NCBI GenBank assembly: GCA_942493215.1
Contig: OW818670.1
Span: 620,001 to 684,000 of the forward strand
Source: G942493215 sp942493215
GTDB lineage: Bacteria > Bacillota_I > Bacilli_A > RF39 > UBA660
Length of the DNA: 64,000 bases
Reading direction: 5' to 3'
Shown here: positions 15,173 through 24,431 of the stretch, piece after piece
Layout: every line of letters begins with the position of its first letter
Position numbering within the stretch: position 1 is the first letter of the stretch
Translations under genes and position numbers: made by a program
The notes under the pieces: model-generated
What the model was told of the DNA's origin: nothing
Databases searched by the model: none
Seen by the model: only the letters and a program-made list of their open reading frames with translations

Positions 15173-15856
15173 ATGCAATATTGTTATAAATGTAAAATAA
15201 AAATTATTACGAAAACGGATAGTTGTCCTTTATGTCATCAAAAAATAGAACCAGATTGGAAAGTCGTTGAAACATATCCTCAATATATACCCTTAAAAGA
15301 ACCTAATAAAAAATATGCACAAATAATTTCCATTGTTTCGCTTATTTTAATTGTGCTGTCCTTTAATTTAAATTTATTTGTTATAAAGGGAAGTAATTGG
15401 AGTGTTTTCTTTGCTACTTGTATTATCTATTTTTGGCTATTAGGCTTATTAACTTTTAATCGTAAGGTTCACTTAGGTCTTAAGCTTTTTGCTCATGCCA
15501 GTACACTACCTATTGTTCTTATTCTTGCCAATATGTTTGCTACTAATGAGAAAGAAATTAATAATATTACCTGGGCTATCTCTTATGCCACACCATTTAT
15601 TATATTATGTTTTACCCTCATAATTAGATTTATTATCCTCAAAAGGAAACAAAAAATCAGAGATTATTTAGTGTATCAATTAGCTCTTTGTTTTATGGGT
15701 TTTATACCATTAGCTATTGTCTTATATAAAGCAGCTAGACCACTTTACCCAAGTACTATTACAGCATTATATTCGTATTTTACTATTATATCTTTATTTG
15801 TTTTTTCACGGAGAATGATTAAGGTGGAATTGAAAAAGAAATTTCATTGGCAATAG
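15173..15856 (+). CDS. DUF6320-like membrane protein with zinc ribbon
   Basis: 227 residues. The N terminus has a CxxC...CxxC zinc ribbon (CYKCKIKI...CPLCHQKI), followed from about residue 45 by six hydrophobic segments consistent with a polytopic membrane protein. The ATG at 15173 follows AGGTGATAA; the GTG at 15164 is inside it. Co-transcribed with the acyltransferase-like gene, so a shared role at the membrane is likely. Confidence 0.8.
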   Translation: MQYCYKCKIKIITKTDSCPLCHQKIEPDWKVVETYPQYIPLKEPNKKYAQIISIVSLILIVLSFNLNLFVIKGSNWSVFFATCIIYFWLLGLLTFNRKVHLGLKLFAHASTLPIVLILANMFATNEKEINNITWAISYATPFIILCFTLIIRFIILKRKQKIRDYLVYQLALCFMGFIPLAIVLYKAARPLYPSTITALYSYFTIISLFVFSRRMIKVELKKKFHWQ

Positions 15857-15913
15857 TGAGGTTTCTTTTTTTATGTAATTAATGTTTTTTTTAGTATATA
15901 TGTGTAAAAACAG

Positions 15914-15942
15914 TTGACATTATTACTAATGAGTAATACAAT
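15914..15942 (+). promoter_or_regulatory. promoter with operator before the PadR gene
   Basis: TTGACA, 17-bp spacer, TACAAT. The palindrome ATTACT-AATG-AGTAAT (15922-15937) fills the spacer, ideal for PadR autorepression. Confidence 0.75.
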
Positions 15943-15981
15943 ATAGTAGTAGTTAGTGTTACTAGCTAGTGGAGGTGTACA

Positions 15982-16314
15982 TTGGACAATTTAACAGAAT
16001 TATTAAAAGGCGTGCTAGAAGGCCTTGTACTTGAAATAATAAGTACAAAAGAAACATATGGTTATGAAATTACCAAAAAATTAAATGATTTAGGATTTGA
16101 AGATATTGTTGAAGGAACGGTTTATACAATCTTAATTAGATTAGAAAAAAACAATTTAGTTAATATTGAAAAGAAAAGTTCCAACTTAGGTCCACCAAGA
16201 AAATTTTATACTTTAAATGCTAGAGGTAAAGAAGAACTATTGAAATTCTGGCAAAGATGGGATTTTATTTCATCAAAATTAGAAAAAATAAAGGAGAAGA
16301 GTAAAAATGTTTAA
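15982..16314 (+). CDS. PadR family transcriptional regulator
   Basis: 110 residues. Winged helix-turn-helix of PadR type: LEGLVLEIISTKETYGYEIT, then VEGTVYTILIRLEKNNLV and the wing GPPRKFYTLNARGKEEL, followed by a short C-terminal dimerisation helix. It starts with TTG at 15982, five bases after GGAGGTG; no ATG is available. It overlaps the next gene by eight bases. Typically a repressor of its own operon, which here also encodes a DUF1048 protein. Confidence 0.9.
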   Translation: MDNLTELLKGVLEGLVLEIISTKETYGYEITKKLNDLGFEDIVEGTVYTILIRLEKNNLVNIEKKSSNLGPPRKFYTLNARGKEELLKFWQRWDFISSKLEKIKEKSKNV

Positions 16315-16660
16315 GAAAATTATTGAAACGGTAACTGGTAGTTTAGATGCTAAAAAAGAATATAAAAATTATAAGAAAAGAGTTGATAAACTTCCTACTG
16401 ATTATAAGAATACTATGTTGGGTATACAAACTTATATGCTAAATTTTGGATCAATGGATGGAAAAGAACTTTATGATATTCTTGATATGCTTGAAATAGC
16501 CGCTGCTGATGGAAGAAAAGTAGAAGATATTATAGGAAAAGACATAAGCTCATTTTGTGATGGTGTTATACAAGCCAATCCTGAAAAGACTTGGATAAAC
16601 GGTTATAAAAAGAAAGTAACAACACGTATTAATAAGAGAATTGATAAAGAAAATAAATAA
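16307..16660 (+). CDS. DUF1048 family protein
   Basis: 117 residues, helical and charged, with YKKRVDKLPTDYKNTMLGIQ and LYDILDMLEIAAADGRKVED, typical of DUF1048, a family commonly found just after a PadR gene. No membrane segment. Function unknown; GGAGAAGA precedes the ATG. Likely a partner or target of the PadR regulator. Confidence 0.85.
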   Translation: MFKKIIETVTGSLDAKKEYKNYKKRVDKLPTDYKNTMLGIQTYMLNFGSMDGKELYDILDMLEIAAADGRKVEDIIGKDISSFCDGVIQANPEKTWINGYKKKVTTRINKRIDKENK

Positions 16661-16663
16661 TAG

Positions 16664-16705
16664 ATAATAAAACCCCTAACTATTTATAGTCAGAGGTTTT
16701 ATTAT
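16664..16705. terminator. terminator between DUF1048 and the DUF6339-like gene
   Basis: ATAATAAAACC and GGTTTTATTAT form an 11-bp stem with further pairing inside (ACTAT/ATAGT). It serves convergent genes. Confidence 0.75.
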
Positions 16706-16736
16706 TAAGAAGTTATAATATAAAATTGAAGAATCT

Positions 16737-17468
16737 TTAGTCAAAAACAATATTTGTTATTTCTTTAACAAAAATTTCATATAATTCGTCTTCAGTCAAA
16801 GCATCTAGTAATTTAACACCGGCTATGGTATTAATTGCTTTGCCAAACGTAGTACGATTAATATCCGTTTTTAGTTTTACGGCATTTGGAGTATCTTTAA
16901 AAGCTCTAAGAACAGCTTTAAATACTTTTCTACTCTTACTAATTCTACGTTCAAGAACCTGATTGAAAGGATCTTGAAATTGAAAAGCAACTTTGGTTAG
17001 TTCGAAGGGATCTTCTCTATTTTCATCATAGGAACATTCGGATAACCACCAAAGTCTAACTAGTGGTTGTCTTGAAAAAACTTGATTTCCTCCAGCAAAA
17101 AACCATTTTTCTATAATCATTTTTTCACTTGTAACTGGCCATCTTACAATAAGATAGTTCCAATAAAAGGTATGACTCAAATAAGCCCAAAATCTTTCAT
17201 CAACCAAATATCTCAAAGGGATGTTCTTTGAATTAATTACTGAATAAAGTTTTTTTGAATTTTCAAAATCCTGCATCCATTTTTTATCTTCAGATTCGTT
17301 AGAAAATATTAGTTGTGGAAGCTCCAAATCTATATCAATAGAAGATCTATATTTTCTACCAGAGAAATGTTTTTCAATAAATGGCTCGTTTTGCAAATAA
17401 TTATCAACAATAATTTTACTTTTAAGTTCATCTAAAGCTTTATCAGTTAATAAGTATAATTTATTCAT
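16737..17468 (-). CDS. DUF6339-like protein
   Basis: 243 residues, soluble. It starts LYLLTDKALDELKSKIIVDN and includes LRYLVDERFWAYLSHTFYWN and LVRLWWLSECSYDENREDPF, which I associate with the DUF6339 family of unknown function; the attribution is from memory. Last gene of the five-gene minus-strand operon; its ATG overlaps the stop of the upstream gene (TAATG), so the two are translationally coupled. GGAGG precedes the start. In this context a component of a putative defence system. Confidence 0.65.
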   Translation of the reverse strand: MNKLYLLTDKALDELKSKIIVDNYLQNEPFIEKHFSGRKYRSSIDIDLELPQLIFSNESEDKKWMQDFENSKKLYSVINSKNIPLRYLVDERFWAYLSHTFYWNYLIVRWPVTSEKMIIEKWFFAGGNQVFSRQPLVRLWWLSECSYDENREDPFELTKVAFQFQDPFNQVLERRISKSRKVFKAVLRAFKDTPNAVKLKTDINRTTFGKAINTIAGVKLLDALTEDELYEIFVKEITNIVFD

Positions 17469-18364
17469 TACATTACCTCCGCATCAAGTTTTTCTTTATA
17501 GAATTCAATGCCATCTTTAAATAGATTATCAGCAACTATATGTACATATTCGGAAATGGTTTTAGTATCAAACAATTCTTCTTTAAATAAATTTTCTGGG
17601 TCCTCTTTTTTAATCGATTTAATTTTAATCGATATGGTTCTACACCATTTGTAATTTTTATATGCTTCATAAGAACTAAATAATGAGCACATTGCTATAA
17701 ATAGAGCAGGGTAGACTAAAGTAGAAAAAATTAGTCTCTTAGCACCTGGATCTTTGCTGTAAATACTAATGTATTCATTATGCAGTTCACCATTAATAAT
17801 AATTTGTAAAAGTTCATTATTTAATGAAATTCTATATGGTGTTCCATTAAGAGTATTTTCAACATCTGGAATAACACTAAAAATGCTTCCAATTCGTTTA
17901 TCTTCTGGTAAATCAATGGAACAAGAGGTACTATATCCAACAATATAACCGCGTTCATATTCAATATTATTACTCAAAACAGAATATAATGGATTTAATT
18001 CATTTAAGTCGTTAATTCTAAATGATTTACTACAAAATAAAACGCCAACTATTTCAATAGTATCAGTAGTAGAAAAATTATTTAAGTTTAAATTAATTTT
18101 AGTAAGCCCATTTATATTCAATTTTTCGGCATATCTTATTGATTTCTGTTCAATATGAATTAAGGGAACAATGTTACTATTGGTAATTTCATTTAATATA
18201 AATTTATTATCTAAAGAGGAGTTAACAGTTATTTCAAGTTTATTATTAGCTTTATCATAATCTTGTTGATCAATATTCAGGGTAAAACGGTTGTTAATAA
18301 AATCGTTACTATTAAAATAAAGCAGTGGCTTAGGATAATAAGTGTTATCAATTTTAATTTTCAT
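17468..18364 (-). CDS. unknown protein of the GHKL operon
   Basis: 298 residues, family not recognised. Mostly beta-rich in the first 200 residues (NKLEITVNSS, TDTIEIVGVLF), then FSTLVYPALFIAMCSLFSSY, a moderately hydrophobic helix, and a charged helical end. It overlaps the GHKL gene by 11 bases, so co-translation is expected. The beta-rich region may be a scaffold; I see no catalytic motif. Confidence 0.7.
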   Translation of the reverse strand: MKIKIDNTYYPKPLLYFNSNDFINNRFTLNIDQQDYDKANNKLEITVNSSLDNKFILNEITNSNIVPLIHIEQKSIRYAEKLNINGLTKINLNLNNFSTTDTIEIVGVLFCSKSFRINDLNELNPLYSVLSNNIEYERGYIVGYSTSCSIDLPEDKRIGSIFSVIPDVENTLNGTPYRISLNNELLQIIINGELHNEYISIYSKDPGAKRLIFSTLVYPALFIAMCSLFSSYEAYKNYKWCRTISIKIKSIKKEDPENLFKEELFDTKTISEYVHIVADNLFKDGIEFYKEKLDAEVM

Positions 18365-20243
18365 CTTCTTTTACCTCCTTATATACTGATATCTTATATT
18401 TTGAACTAAATGACCTATCAAAAATAACTTTAATAACATTAACATTAGCTATTTCAATATTCCTAATTCTATTTTTGTCAATTACCAATTTTTTGTTTGA
18501 GTTTATATCGTAAGCTTCAATGATTTTAGGAATATAATCATATACGGAATCATCTTCTCCTACCGATAATATTTCAATATTTAGGTAATTATCTTTGTAT
18601 TCATCTAATGAGAATCCGATACTCATTATATTATTTTCTGTAACAATCTTGGGAGTAGTCTTAAATTTATTGTGATAGTCAATTTTTAAACCTTTGTTAT
18701 CATCACCAGGATTTTCACCGCCAGGCAATCCACTATATGGATTCTTAGTATGACTAACATTATCATCACCAGTAAAAACTGTTTCAATAATATTTCCATT
18801 AGAAATAGCACCAGTTTCTTTTGGTTTTTCCTCTTTTTTAATCGGTTCGTAGTTTACTATTTGAATTTCAGGATTCTTAACAATAGAGTTATCTTGATCC
18901 TCCTGCTCTAATTGGATATATTCTTCCATTCCATCAAGAAAATCTTCATTTCGAATATCTATTTTTGTATATTCAATAATTTTATCTTTTATCCAAGTCA
19001 TCAATCTCTCAAATTTATCTCTTGCTAATCGTTTATCGACGGCTCTATCAGGATCAAACATATCATGGGTAGGGTTTTCTATTTCTCTTAAGAATGTTTC
19101 TAGAGAGTCATCTAAAGGCTGAAAAATGGCACTAAAGTTCTGATCAGCAAGTCTATACATATAATCATATATTTTCATTCCATGCTGTCTAAACATCGCA
19201 ACATATTTACCTTTTATATCTGGGTCTTTTGAAATAATTAAGCGGGCCTTACCTAAGCCAACAATGTCGGCTTCTTCAGTAATAGTGACATATTTGCCTA
19301 AAAAAGTGTTTAGATAATATGAAATGTACCCATATTTAATATTTGTATTACTATATTCAATAGGTATATCACAATATTTTTGAACTAATTTTTCAATATT
19401 TTCAGCCGTAACGGATTCTCCAAAAACGTTTACTTGTAAATTTTTTTCCACAATTCTGACAAAAAAGTTCTCGATTACGGCTTGAATCATTTCTTTTTTT
19501 ATTGCCATCTGATCATAATCTACCCCAAAAATCAAAACATCAGTTCCTAACTCATTTCTATTAAATATACTAGATAATCCATCTTTGTCTTCTTTATAAA
19601 TAGGCTCTGAATTATCGCCCAAATTTTTGGCATAATACAATTTTCTCTCTTTTCGATCACCATCAATTTGTGAGGTAAATAATCGTGCAACTCCTTCCAT
19701 AGCATAATCATTATCTATGGACTTTGTAACATAAAATACAGTATTAAGTTCAGAAAGGGCAAATGGTGCATTTTTACCTAGTCCAAAAGACCCAGCTGCT
19801 GTTTCTGAATCTTTTTGCGAACCACCCTCATCATATACTAAAGCCTTCCACTGACTTTTAGGGTGATTCAAATCTTTGCTTCTTTGTACACCTTTAGTAT
19901 TATAATCGGATATCTTTAGAACACGAATATGATCTCTATTTAAAATTTCCATAGCTTTATTACAAAAAGTAATGCAAAGTGGTTGTGTACAAATATCTTT
20001 TGTACCATTTAAAAATTTTACAATTGTGTCTTTATCGGGAAATTCTGATGATGGAATGTCTAAAAGATCAAATTTGATTGTTAATATGTTACCAGATTCA
20101 GGATTATATGCATCAAGAGAATTTTGAATTGTTTCACGGGTTAAAAATCCCCATTTGCCAGACTTAAATAGTTCTGTACTACCATCTTGAAATATGCTTC
20201 CCTCGGCAGTTGTATGCCTAATAATCCACTCATAATTGTTCAT
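18354..20243 (-). CDS. GHKL (HSP90/MutL-like) ATPase
   Basis: 629 residues. ATP-binding motifs of the GHKL superfamily: N box RETIQNSLDA at 36-45 with the metal-binding Asn41, G1-type ISDYNTKG at 111-118, lid with GSFGLGKNAPFALS at 151-164, and G3-type LGTDVLIFG at 232-240. Region 250-440 resembles the following S5-like domain. The last 190 residues form a separate part, partly low-complexity (GGENPGDD) then beta-rich. GHKL ATPases of this kind are known beside bacterial restriction-modification genes. Motor or clamp role inferred. AGGAGGG precedes the ATG. Confidence 0.85.
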   Translation of the reverse strand: MNNYEWIIRHTTAEGSIFQDGSTELFKSGKWGFLTRETIQNSLDAYNPESGNILTIKFDLLDIPSSEFPDKDTIVKFLNGTKDICTQPLCITFCNKAMEILNRDHIRVLKISDYNTKGVQRSKDLNHPKSQWKALVYDEGGSQKDSETAAGSFGLGKNAPFALSELNTVFYVTKSIDNDYAMEGVARLFTSQIDGDRKERKLYYAKNLGDNSEPIYKEDKDGLSSIFNRNELGTDVLIFGVDYDQMAIKKEMIQAVIENFFVRIVEKNLQVNVFGESVTAENIEKLVQKYCDIPIEYSNTNIKYGYISYYLNTFLGKYVTITEEADIVGLGKARLIISKDPDIKGKYVAMFRQHGMKIYDYMYRLADQNFSAIFQPLDDSLETFLREIENPTHDMFDPDRAVDKRLARDKFERLMTWIKDKIIEYTKIDIRNEDFLDGMEEYIQLEQEDQDNSIVKNPEIQIVNYEPIKKEEKPKETGAISNGNIIETVFTGDDNVSHTKNPYSGLPGGENPGDDNKGLKIDYHNKFKTTPKIVTENNIMSIGFSLDEYKDNYLNIEILSVGEDDSVYDYIPKIIEAYDINSNKKLVIDKNRIRNIEIANVNVIKVIFDRSFSSKYKISVYKEVKEDEN

Positions 20244-20254
20244 AAATATCCCTC

Positions 20255-22750
20255 CTAAAACGAACTTTCTTTAATACTTGAATCAAAGCTTTTTTCTCTT
20301 TTATTTCCTATAGAGTTCTTTATGTAGATTAATCTATATGTTTCCCTATTTAATTTTAAGTTCTCATCACAAAAAATGTATTCTACAAAATAAGAAAAAG
20401 CAACAATATTTTTAATATGATTATGTTCTAATATTTTTCCATAGTTTTTTTGAAAATAAGAAAAATATTCATTTAAATCCACTATTTGCATAGTGATTAG
20501 GTTTTCATATTCGGCCTCCTTAATTTCAGGATTAATGTCAATTAAACCTTTTAAATATAGTGTTGATTCACCATAACTAATTATATTATCAAAGTTAATA
20601 CACAACATTGCAAATATAACTGGAGTTATTGCAAATTTAATCATTAATTCAGCTTTTTTTACTGGGCGATTAACTTCTTTTATGTAATTTTGTATTACTG
20701 TTCCCCAGGCACCGAAATCTTTAGAAATACTTATAACTTCAGATACTCCTGCAAAATATAAAGTGTTAAACAATTCTTCCTTTAAATAGCGATACAAAAT
20801 AGATGAATTATCTAAATTATGAGCGATTAGTGTCTGACCAAATGGACCAAATAGATCTCTGGTATTAATGATTTTATTTTCTTTAACATAGTCAACAATT
20901 TCCTTAAGTTCATTATTATCCAAAGGAATGACTTTGTCACTATAAGAATATATTCCCGAATCAATTCTGACCCCTGCTTTTTCAATCAAGCTGACAATTC
21001 CTCGATCCGATTCAACTTCTAAAAGATTTACGCCAAATAAATCTTCAACGGTATTAGCTATTAAAGTTAAATCACTTTTTTCGGAAATATGGATTGGTCT
21101 ATCGATATGTTTCATTGCAAAACCAACCATTTTTTTACCAGGCATATTATAAAATAAATGATTATTAACATATTTAATACCTATTTTACTTGCCGAAATA
21201 TTAAATAATTCAACATTGGAGTTTTCCTCCAACTCGTAATAAATATAACCGTTTGTTGAAAGCAAATCTGATTTTGTTTGAAGAAGCTTATTTATTTCGT
21301 CAATATATTTTGTTGATATGGCAACATCTTTGGCGTTTATTTTGCAAAGTTCCAAAGTGTGATCTTTATATATTGCAAGATTGATGAAAGTAAGATCAAT
21401 GTAGCTTTGCTCCTCTAATATATATATATCATGATTCATTATTTTTCTAAAAGGAAGTTCATCATATATATCCATTTTTTTAATAGATTTTGCTTGAATT
21501 TGTCTAACTCTCTCACGAGTTAAGTTCATTAATTGACCGATTTCTTCTAAAGAAAGATAAACCCTTTTCCCAAGTATTTCAATTTCTCTGTCGTTAAGTC
21601 CAAATTGAGCAATATAATAATCCTTAACATTGATATCAGCATAATGTATCAACCAGCAAAACAACAATTTAATGTTAAACTTATCATTAAGGGAAATGTT
21701 ATCGGAGTTTAAATATTCTAGCAAGAACGACATTTCCACATATTCTCCATATTCGATTGATTCGGTTTTTTCAAGATCAAACGGGCATAATATGTAAGAA
21801 CTATATACGCTTGGACTAAAATAATAGGAATTTTCGGACTCGACAATATTATTAACACATATAATGAGTTGTTTTAATTCAAAATTAAGGTATTTATTAT
21901 CAATAACCTCAATTTCTAAAAGATCTCCTAAAGTTTTGTAGCCATTTTCATTTTTTAAGTAAGACTTAAGAGAACAAGAAATAGGCAACTCATCAATATC
22001 AGTGTTCAAACAAATATAGGGAATCTTATTAATCTTTGAAGTCATTCTTTTGTTCCTAATATCGTTGTTAATAATGTTGACTAGGTCATTATCATATTCT
22101 TGCTTTAAAGTTTCAGTAATCGTATTATCATTAATAACTCTATCGGCATAATCAATCATAGCATCTAAGGATTTAATTCTATTTTCTTCTAAAAAGATTT
22201 TAACATTTTCACTAAATTTTTCGTATTCAAATTCTGACAAAGAAAAATTTTCCCTGGCTCTATTTCTTAATTCGTCGGAAATGTTATAATCTGCAACAAA
22301 TTCTTTTACTTTTTTGTTTATTTCAATTATTGTATTTTGGCCACAAGAATGTAGATTGCTGATAATGCAAAAATCGCTTGATAGCAAATCGGCCACTGTT
22401 AAAATGTCATTATTTGTTAGGCAATTAATGGATCTTACGGACAAACCAAAAGATGACAATTTTTTATTATCAATGCAAATTTGACCATAATCATCGGTTC
22501 GTTCAACATAATTTCCATAGTTTTTTAATCCAATGTCTTTTAAATCTTTACTAATTGTGTTTAGTGACAATAGTTTACCGACTGAATCAATAATTTCATT
22601 ATACGATTTTTGGCCTAAATTTCTAATTAGTATTAATTCATGAGGGGTATAGGATAATAGATCTTTAATTGTATAAATGCTGTTTTGTGTTAGGGAGTTA
22701 TAAGATCTAACACTTAATTGAAGAATGCTGATACTTTCATTACCAATCAT
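20255..22750 (-). CDS. protein with alpha-CTD-like repeats and sigma-70 region 4
   Basis: 831 residues. Residues 8-60 (LQLSVRSYNSLTQNSIYTIK, then RNLGQKSYNEI) closely follow the RNA polymerase alpha C-terminal domain helix-hairpin-helix. A second copy lies at 99-150 (LSVRSINCLTNNDILTV) and a weaker third at 250-285 (LPISCSLKSYLKNENGYKTL). Residues 385-426 (LNDREIEILGKRVYLSLEEI, then LTRERVRQIQAKSIKKM) are a sigma region 4 helix-turn-helix. The C-terminal 400 residues are unassigned. The start overlaps the upstream stop (ATGA). It probably binds DNA or polymerase; the role in the system could be target recognition, transcription control or sensing. Confidence 0.8.
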   Translation of the reverse strand: MIGNESISILQLSVRSYNSLTQNSIYTIKDLLSYTPHELILIRNLGQKSYNEIIDSVGKLLSLNTISKDLKDIGLKNYGNYVERTDDYGQICIDNKKLSSFGLSVRSINCLTNNDILTVADLLSSDFCIISNLHSCGQNTIIEINKKVKEFVADYNISDELRNRARENFSLSEFEYEKFSENVKIFLEENRIKSLDAMIDYADRVINDNTITETLKQEYDNDLVNIINNDIRNKRMTSKINKIPYICLNTDIDELPISCSLKSYLKNENGYKTLGDLLEIEVIDNKYLNFELKQLIICVNNIVESENSYYFSPSVYSSYILCPFDLEKTESIEYGEYVEMSFLLEYLNSDNISLNDKFNIKLLFCWLIHYADINVKDYYIAQFGLNDREIEILGKRVYLSLEEIGQLMNLTRERVRQIQAKSIKKMDIYDELPFRKIMNHDIYILEEQSYIDLTFINLAIYKDHTLELCKINAKDVAISTKYIDEINKLLQTKSDLLSTNGYIYYELEENSNVELFNISASKIGIKYVNNHLFYNMPGKKMVGFAMKHIDRPIHISEKSDLTLIANTVEDLFGVNLLEVESDRGIVSLIEKAGVRIDSGIYSYSDKVIPLDNNELKEIVDYVKENKIINTRDLFGPFGQTLIAHNLDNSSILYRYLKEELFNTLYFAGVSEVISISKDFGAWGTVIQNYIKEVNRPVKKAELMIKFAITPVIFAMLCINFDNIISYGESTLYLKGLIDINPEIKEAEYENLITMQIVDLNEYFSYFQKNYGKILEHNHIKNIVAFSYFVEYIFCDENLKLNRETYRLIYIKNSIGNKREKSFDSSIKESSF

Positions 22751-22962
22751 AATTTAAATTCATTTCTGTTTTTCGATTTAAATTGAATTTCTAAGTCATT
22801 AACAGCATTTTTTAGAGATCTGATAATTTTAAGTATATCCTCATCACTATAGTCATAGTTACTTTTGTTTGAAAGATTGCCTATTAATTTTACCTGATAT
22901 AAAACATTATTTACTCTATTCTCGGCCAACCTTTTAAATTTCTCATTTTTACTTTCATCCAA
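22747..22962 (-). CDS. small charged helical protein
   Basis: 71 residues, predicted two or three helices (NEKFKRLAENRVNNVLYQVK, then EDILKIIRSLKNAVNDLEIQF), no cysteine or catalytic motif. It starts with TTG at 22962, five bases after AGGTGAT; no ATG is nearby. First gene of the five-gene operon. Similar small proteins often precede large DNA-binding proteins on mobile elements; function unknown. Confidence 0.7.
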   Translation of the reverse strand: MDESKNEKFKRLAENRVNNVLYQVKLIGNLSNKSNYDYSDEDILKIIRSLKNAVNDLEIQFKSKNRNEFKL

Positions 22963-22983
22963 AGTGTATCACCTCACAACAAA

Positions 22984-23013
22984 TAATACCACATTTTCGC
23001 AATATATGTCAAA
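22984..23013 (-). promoter_or_regulatory. promoter of the GHKL operon
   Basis: On the minus strand TTGACA, 18-bp spacer and TATTAT, about 20-30 bases before the TTG start codon. It lies next to the operator-like repeat shared with the methyltransferase promoter. Confidence 0.6.
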
Positions 23014-23014
23014 T

Positions 23015-23047
23015 ATTGTGAAAATATTCCGTAAATATTATCACAAT
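23015..23047. promoter_or_regulatory. operator between the divergent promoters
   Basis: ATTGTGAAAATATT, five bases, then AATATTATCACAAT: two 14-base arms with one mismatch. It lies between the promoter of the GHKL operon and that of the methyltransferase. The HTH fused to the methyltransferase is a natural candidate ligand. Confidence 0.65.
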
Positions 23048-23068
23048 GTATGCGATAAAAAATGCATA

Positions 23069-23097
23069 TTGACATTTGTCCACTTTGCATGTATAAT
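23069..23097 (+). promoter_or_regulatory. consensus promoter of the methyltransferase gene
   Basis: TTGACA, 17-bp spacer, TATAAT, matching the sigma-A consensus fully; the start codon is 31 bases further on. Confidence 0.85.
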
Positions 23098-23128
23098 TAT
23101 CATGTATAGTAGACAACAGGAGGTATTT

Positions 23129-24403
23129 ATGAAGATATTAACAATTGAAGATGTTTCAGAAAAATCAGGTAAAAGTATAAAAACAATAAGGCGACAAATA
23201 GCTGAAGGGAGCTTAAAAGCTACAAAGATAAGCAATAGTTATCGCATAGATTTTGATGACTATACAGCGTGGCACGACAACTATATAAGTGGTATTAAGA
23301 ATGAATCAATATTTGATGATGTAGATTACAGGAATGAACAATCAAAGAGCGTTAATTATATAGATATATCAAAAGAATGGAAACGGGATGGGTGGAAAAA
23401 CCCTAAGCAAAGGAACGGATTAAAGTTTATTGATTTATTCTCCGGTGCCGGCGGATTATCTTGTGGATTAGTTATGGCTGGCTGGACACCTGTGGGTAGT
23501 GTTGAAATTATGGAACAAGCGGTTCAAACATACAAATATAATTTTGTTGATAAGAAGGGGTTTAAAGAAAATGTTGAAACTCGTGACATAAGAGAAAAGA
23601 AAGTCAAAGAGTCGTTATATGAAAGTGTCAAGGATGCTAAAATCGATTTAATAGTTGGAGGATTTCCATGTCAAGGATTTAGTATGGCTGGAAATAGAAT
23701 AGTCACTGACAAAAGAAACACCCTATATTTAGATATGCTCGAAATTGTTAATCATATTAAGCCTGATGTGGTTGTTATGGAAAATGTTCCGGGACTACGA
23801 TCAATGCTTGGTGGTAAAGTAGAGGAAAAAATAATCAATGATTTTGAAAAAATTGGTTACAGAATAAATGTTAAAGTTTTAAACGCTGCAGATTATTTTA
23901 CTCCACAAACTAGAAAAAGAGTAATATTTATCGGTAATAGAATTGGTAAGCCAAATTATCATCCTGATCCAATACTAAAACCTGAAAAATATGTAACAAC
24001 ACAAGAAGCCATAGGTGACTTAGTAGAAAAAGAAAATGATCCAATATTTAATCATATTTTGACAAAGCATTCAGCTAGAATGGAAAAAAAATTACTATCT
24101 GTCAAAGAAGGCGAAAGTTTATATAAAAACTATTCAGATTCATGGAAAAAATGCATTTGGGATAAACCATCATGCACAATAAAAGAAAACCATGGTGGTG
24201 TTAATATTCATCCCAAGTTACCAAGGGTATTAACCCCAAGAGAAATGGCACGAATTCAATCTTTTCCAGATGATTTTATATTTCAAGGTTCTAAAAAATG
24301 GCAATTGACACAAATCGGCAATGCTGTTCCTTGCTATTTGGGTAAGGCGATAGGTTTAGCTGTTGAGAAAATGATTAAAAGTGATGTCAAAGTTGTAAAT
24401 TGA
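23129..24403 (+). CDS. C5 cytosine DNA methyltransferase with N-terminal HTH
   Basis: 424 residues. Residues 1-55 are an excisionase/MerR-type helix-turn-helix (ILTIEDVSEKSGKSIKTIRR and AEGSLKATKI). The methyltransferase core starts near residue 97: motif I FIDLFSGAGGLS, motif IV GGFPCQGFS with catalytic C181, motif VI VVMENVPG, motif VIII QTRKRVIFIG, and motif X with QIGNAVP near the end. The target recognition region between VIII and IX is short. AGGAGG precedes ATG 23129; the frame is open further upstream but without a ribosome site. It is divergent from the GHKL operon and convergent with a nuclease-like gene, so it is probably the self-protecting arm. Confidence 0.92.
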   Translation: MKILTIEDVSEKSGKSIKTIRRQIAEGSLKATKISNSYRIDFDDYTAWHDNYISGIKNESIFDDVDYRNEQSKSVNYIDISKEWKRDGWKNPKQRNGLKFIDLFSGAGGLSCGLVMAGWTPVGSVEIMEQAVQTYKYNFVDKKGFKENVETRDIREKKVKESLYESVKDAKIDLIVGGFPCQGFSMAGNRIVTDKRNTLYLDMLEIVNHIKPDVVVMENVPGLRSMLGGKVEEKIINDFEKIGYRINVKVLNAADYFTPQTRKRVIFIGNRIGKPNYHPDPILKPEKYVTTQEAIGDLVEKENDPIFNHILTKHSARMEKKLLSVKEGESLYKNYSDSWKKCIWDKPSCTIKENHGGVNIHPKLPRVLTPREMARIQSFPDDFIFQGSKKWQLTQIGNAVPCYLGKAIGLAVEKMIKSDVKVVN

Positions 24404-24431
24404 AAATGGCTAGTAATTTACTAGCCATTTT
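24403..24431. terminator. bidirectional terminator
   Basis: AAAATGGCTAGTAA and TTACTAGCCATTTT, near-perfect palindrome between the convergent methyltransferase and nuclease genes. Confidence 0.85.

Noticed and set aside
23041..23235. Minus-strand frame inside the start of the methyltransferase gene
   Set aside because: It is a shadow of the methyltransferase frame and promoter region, without a ribosome site.
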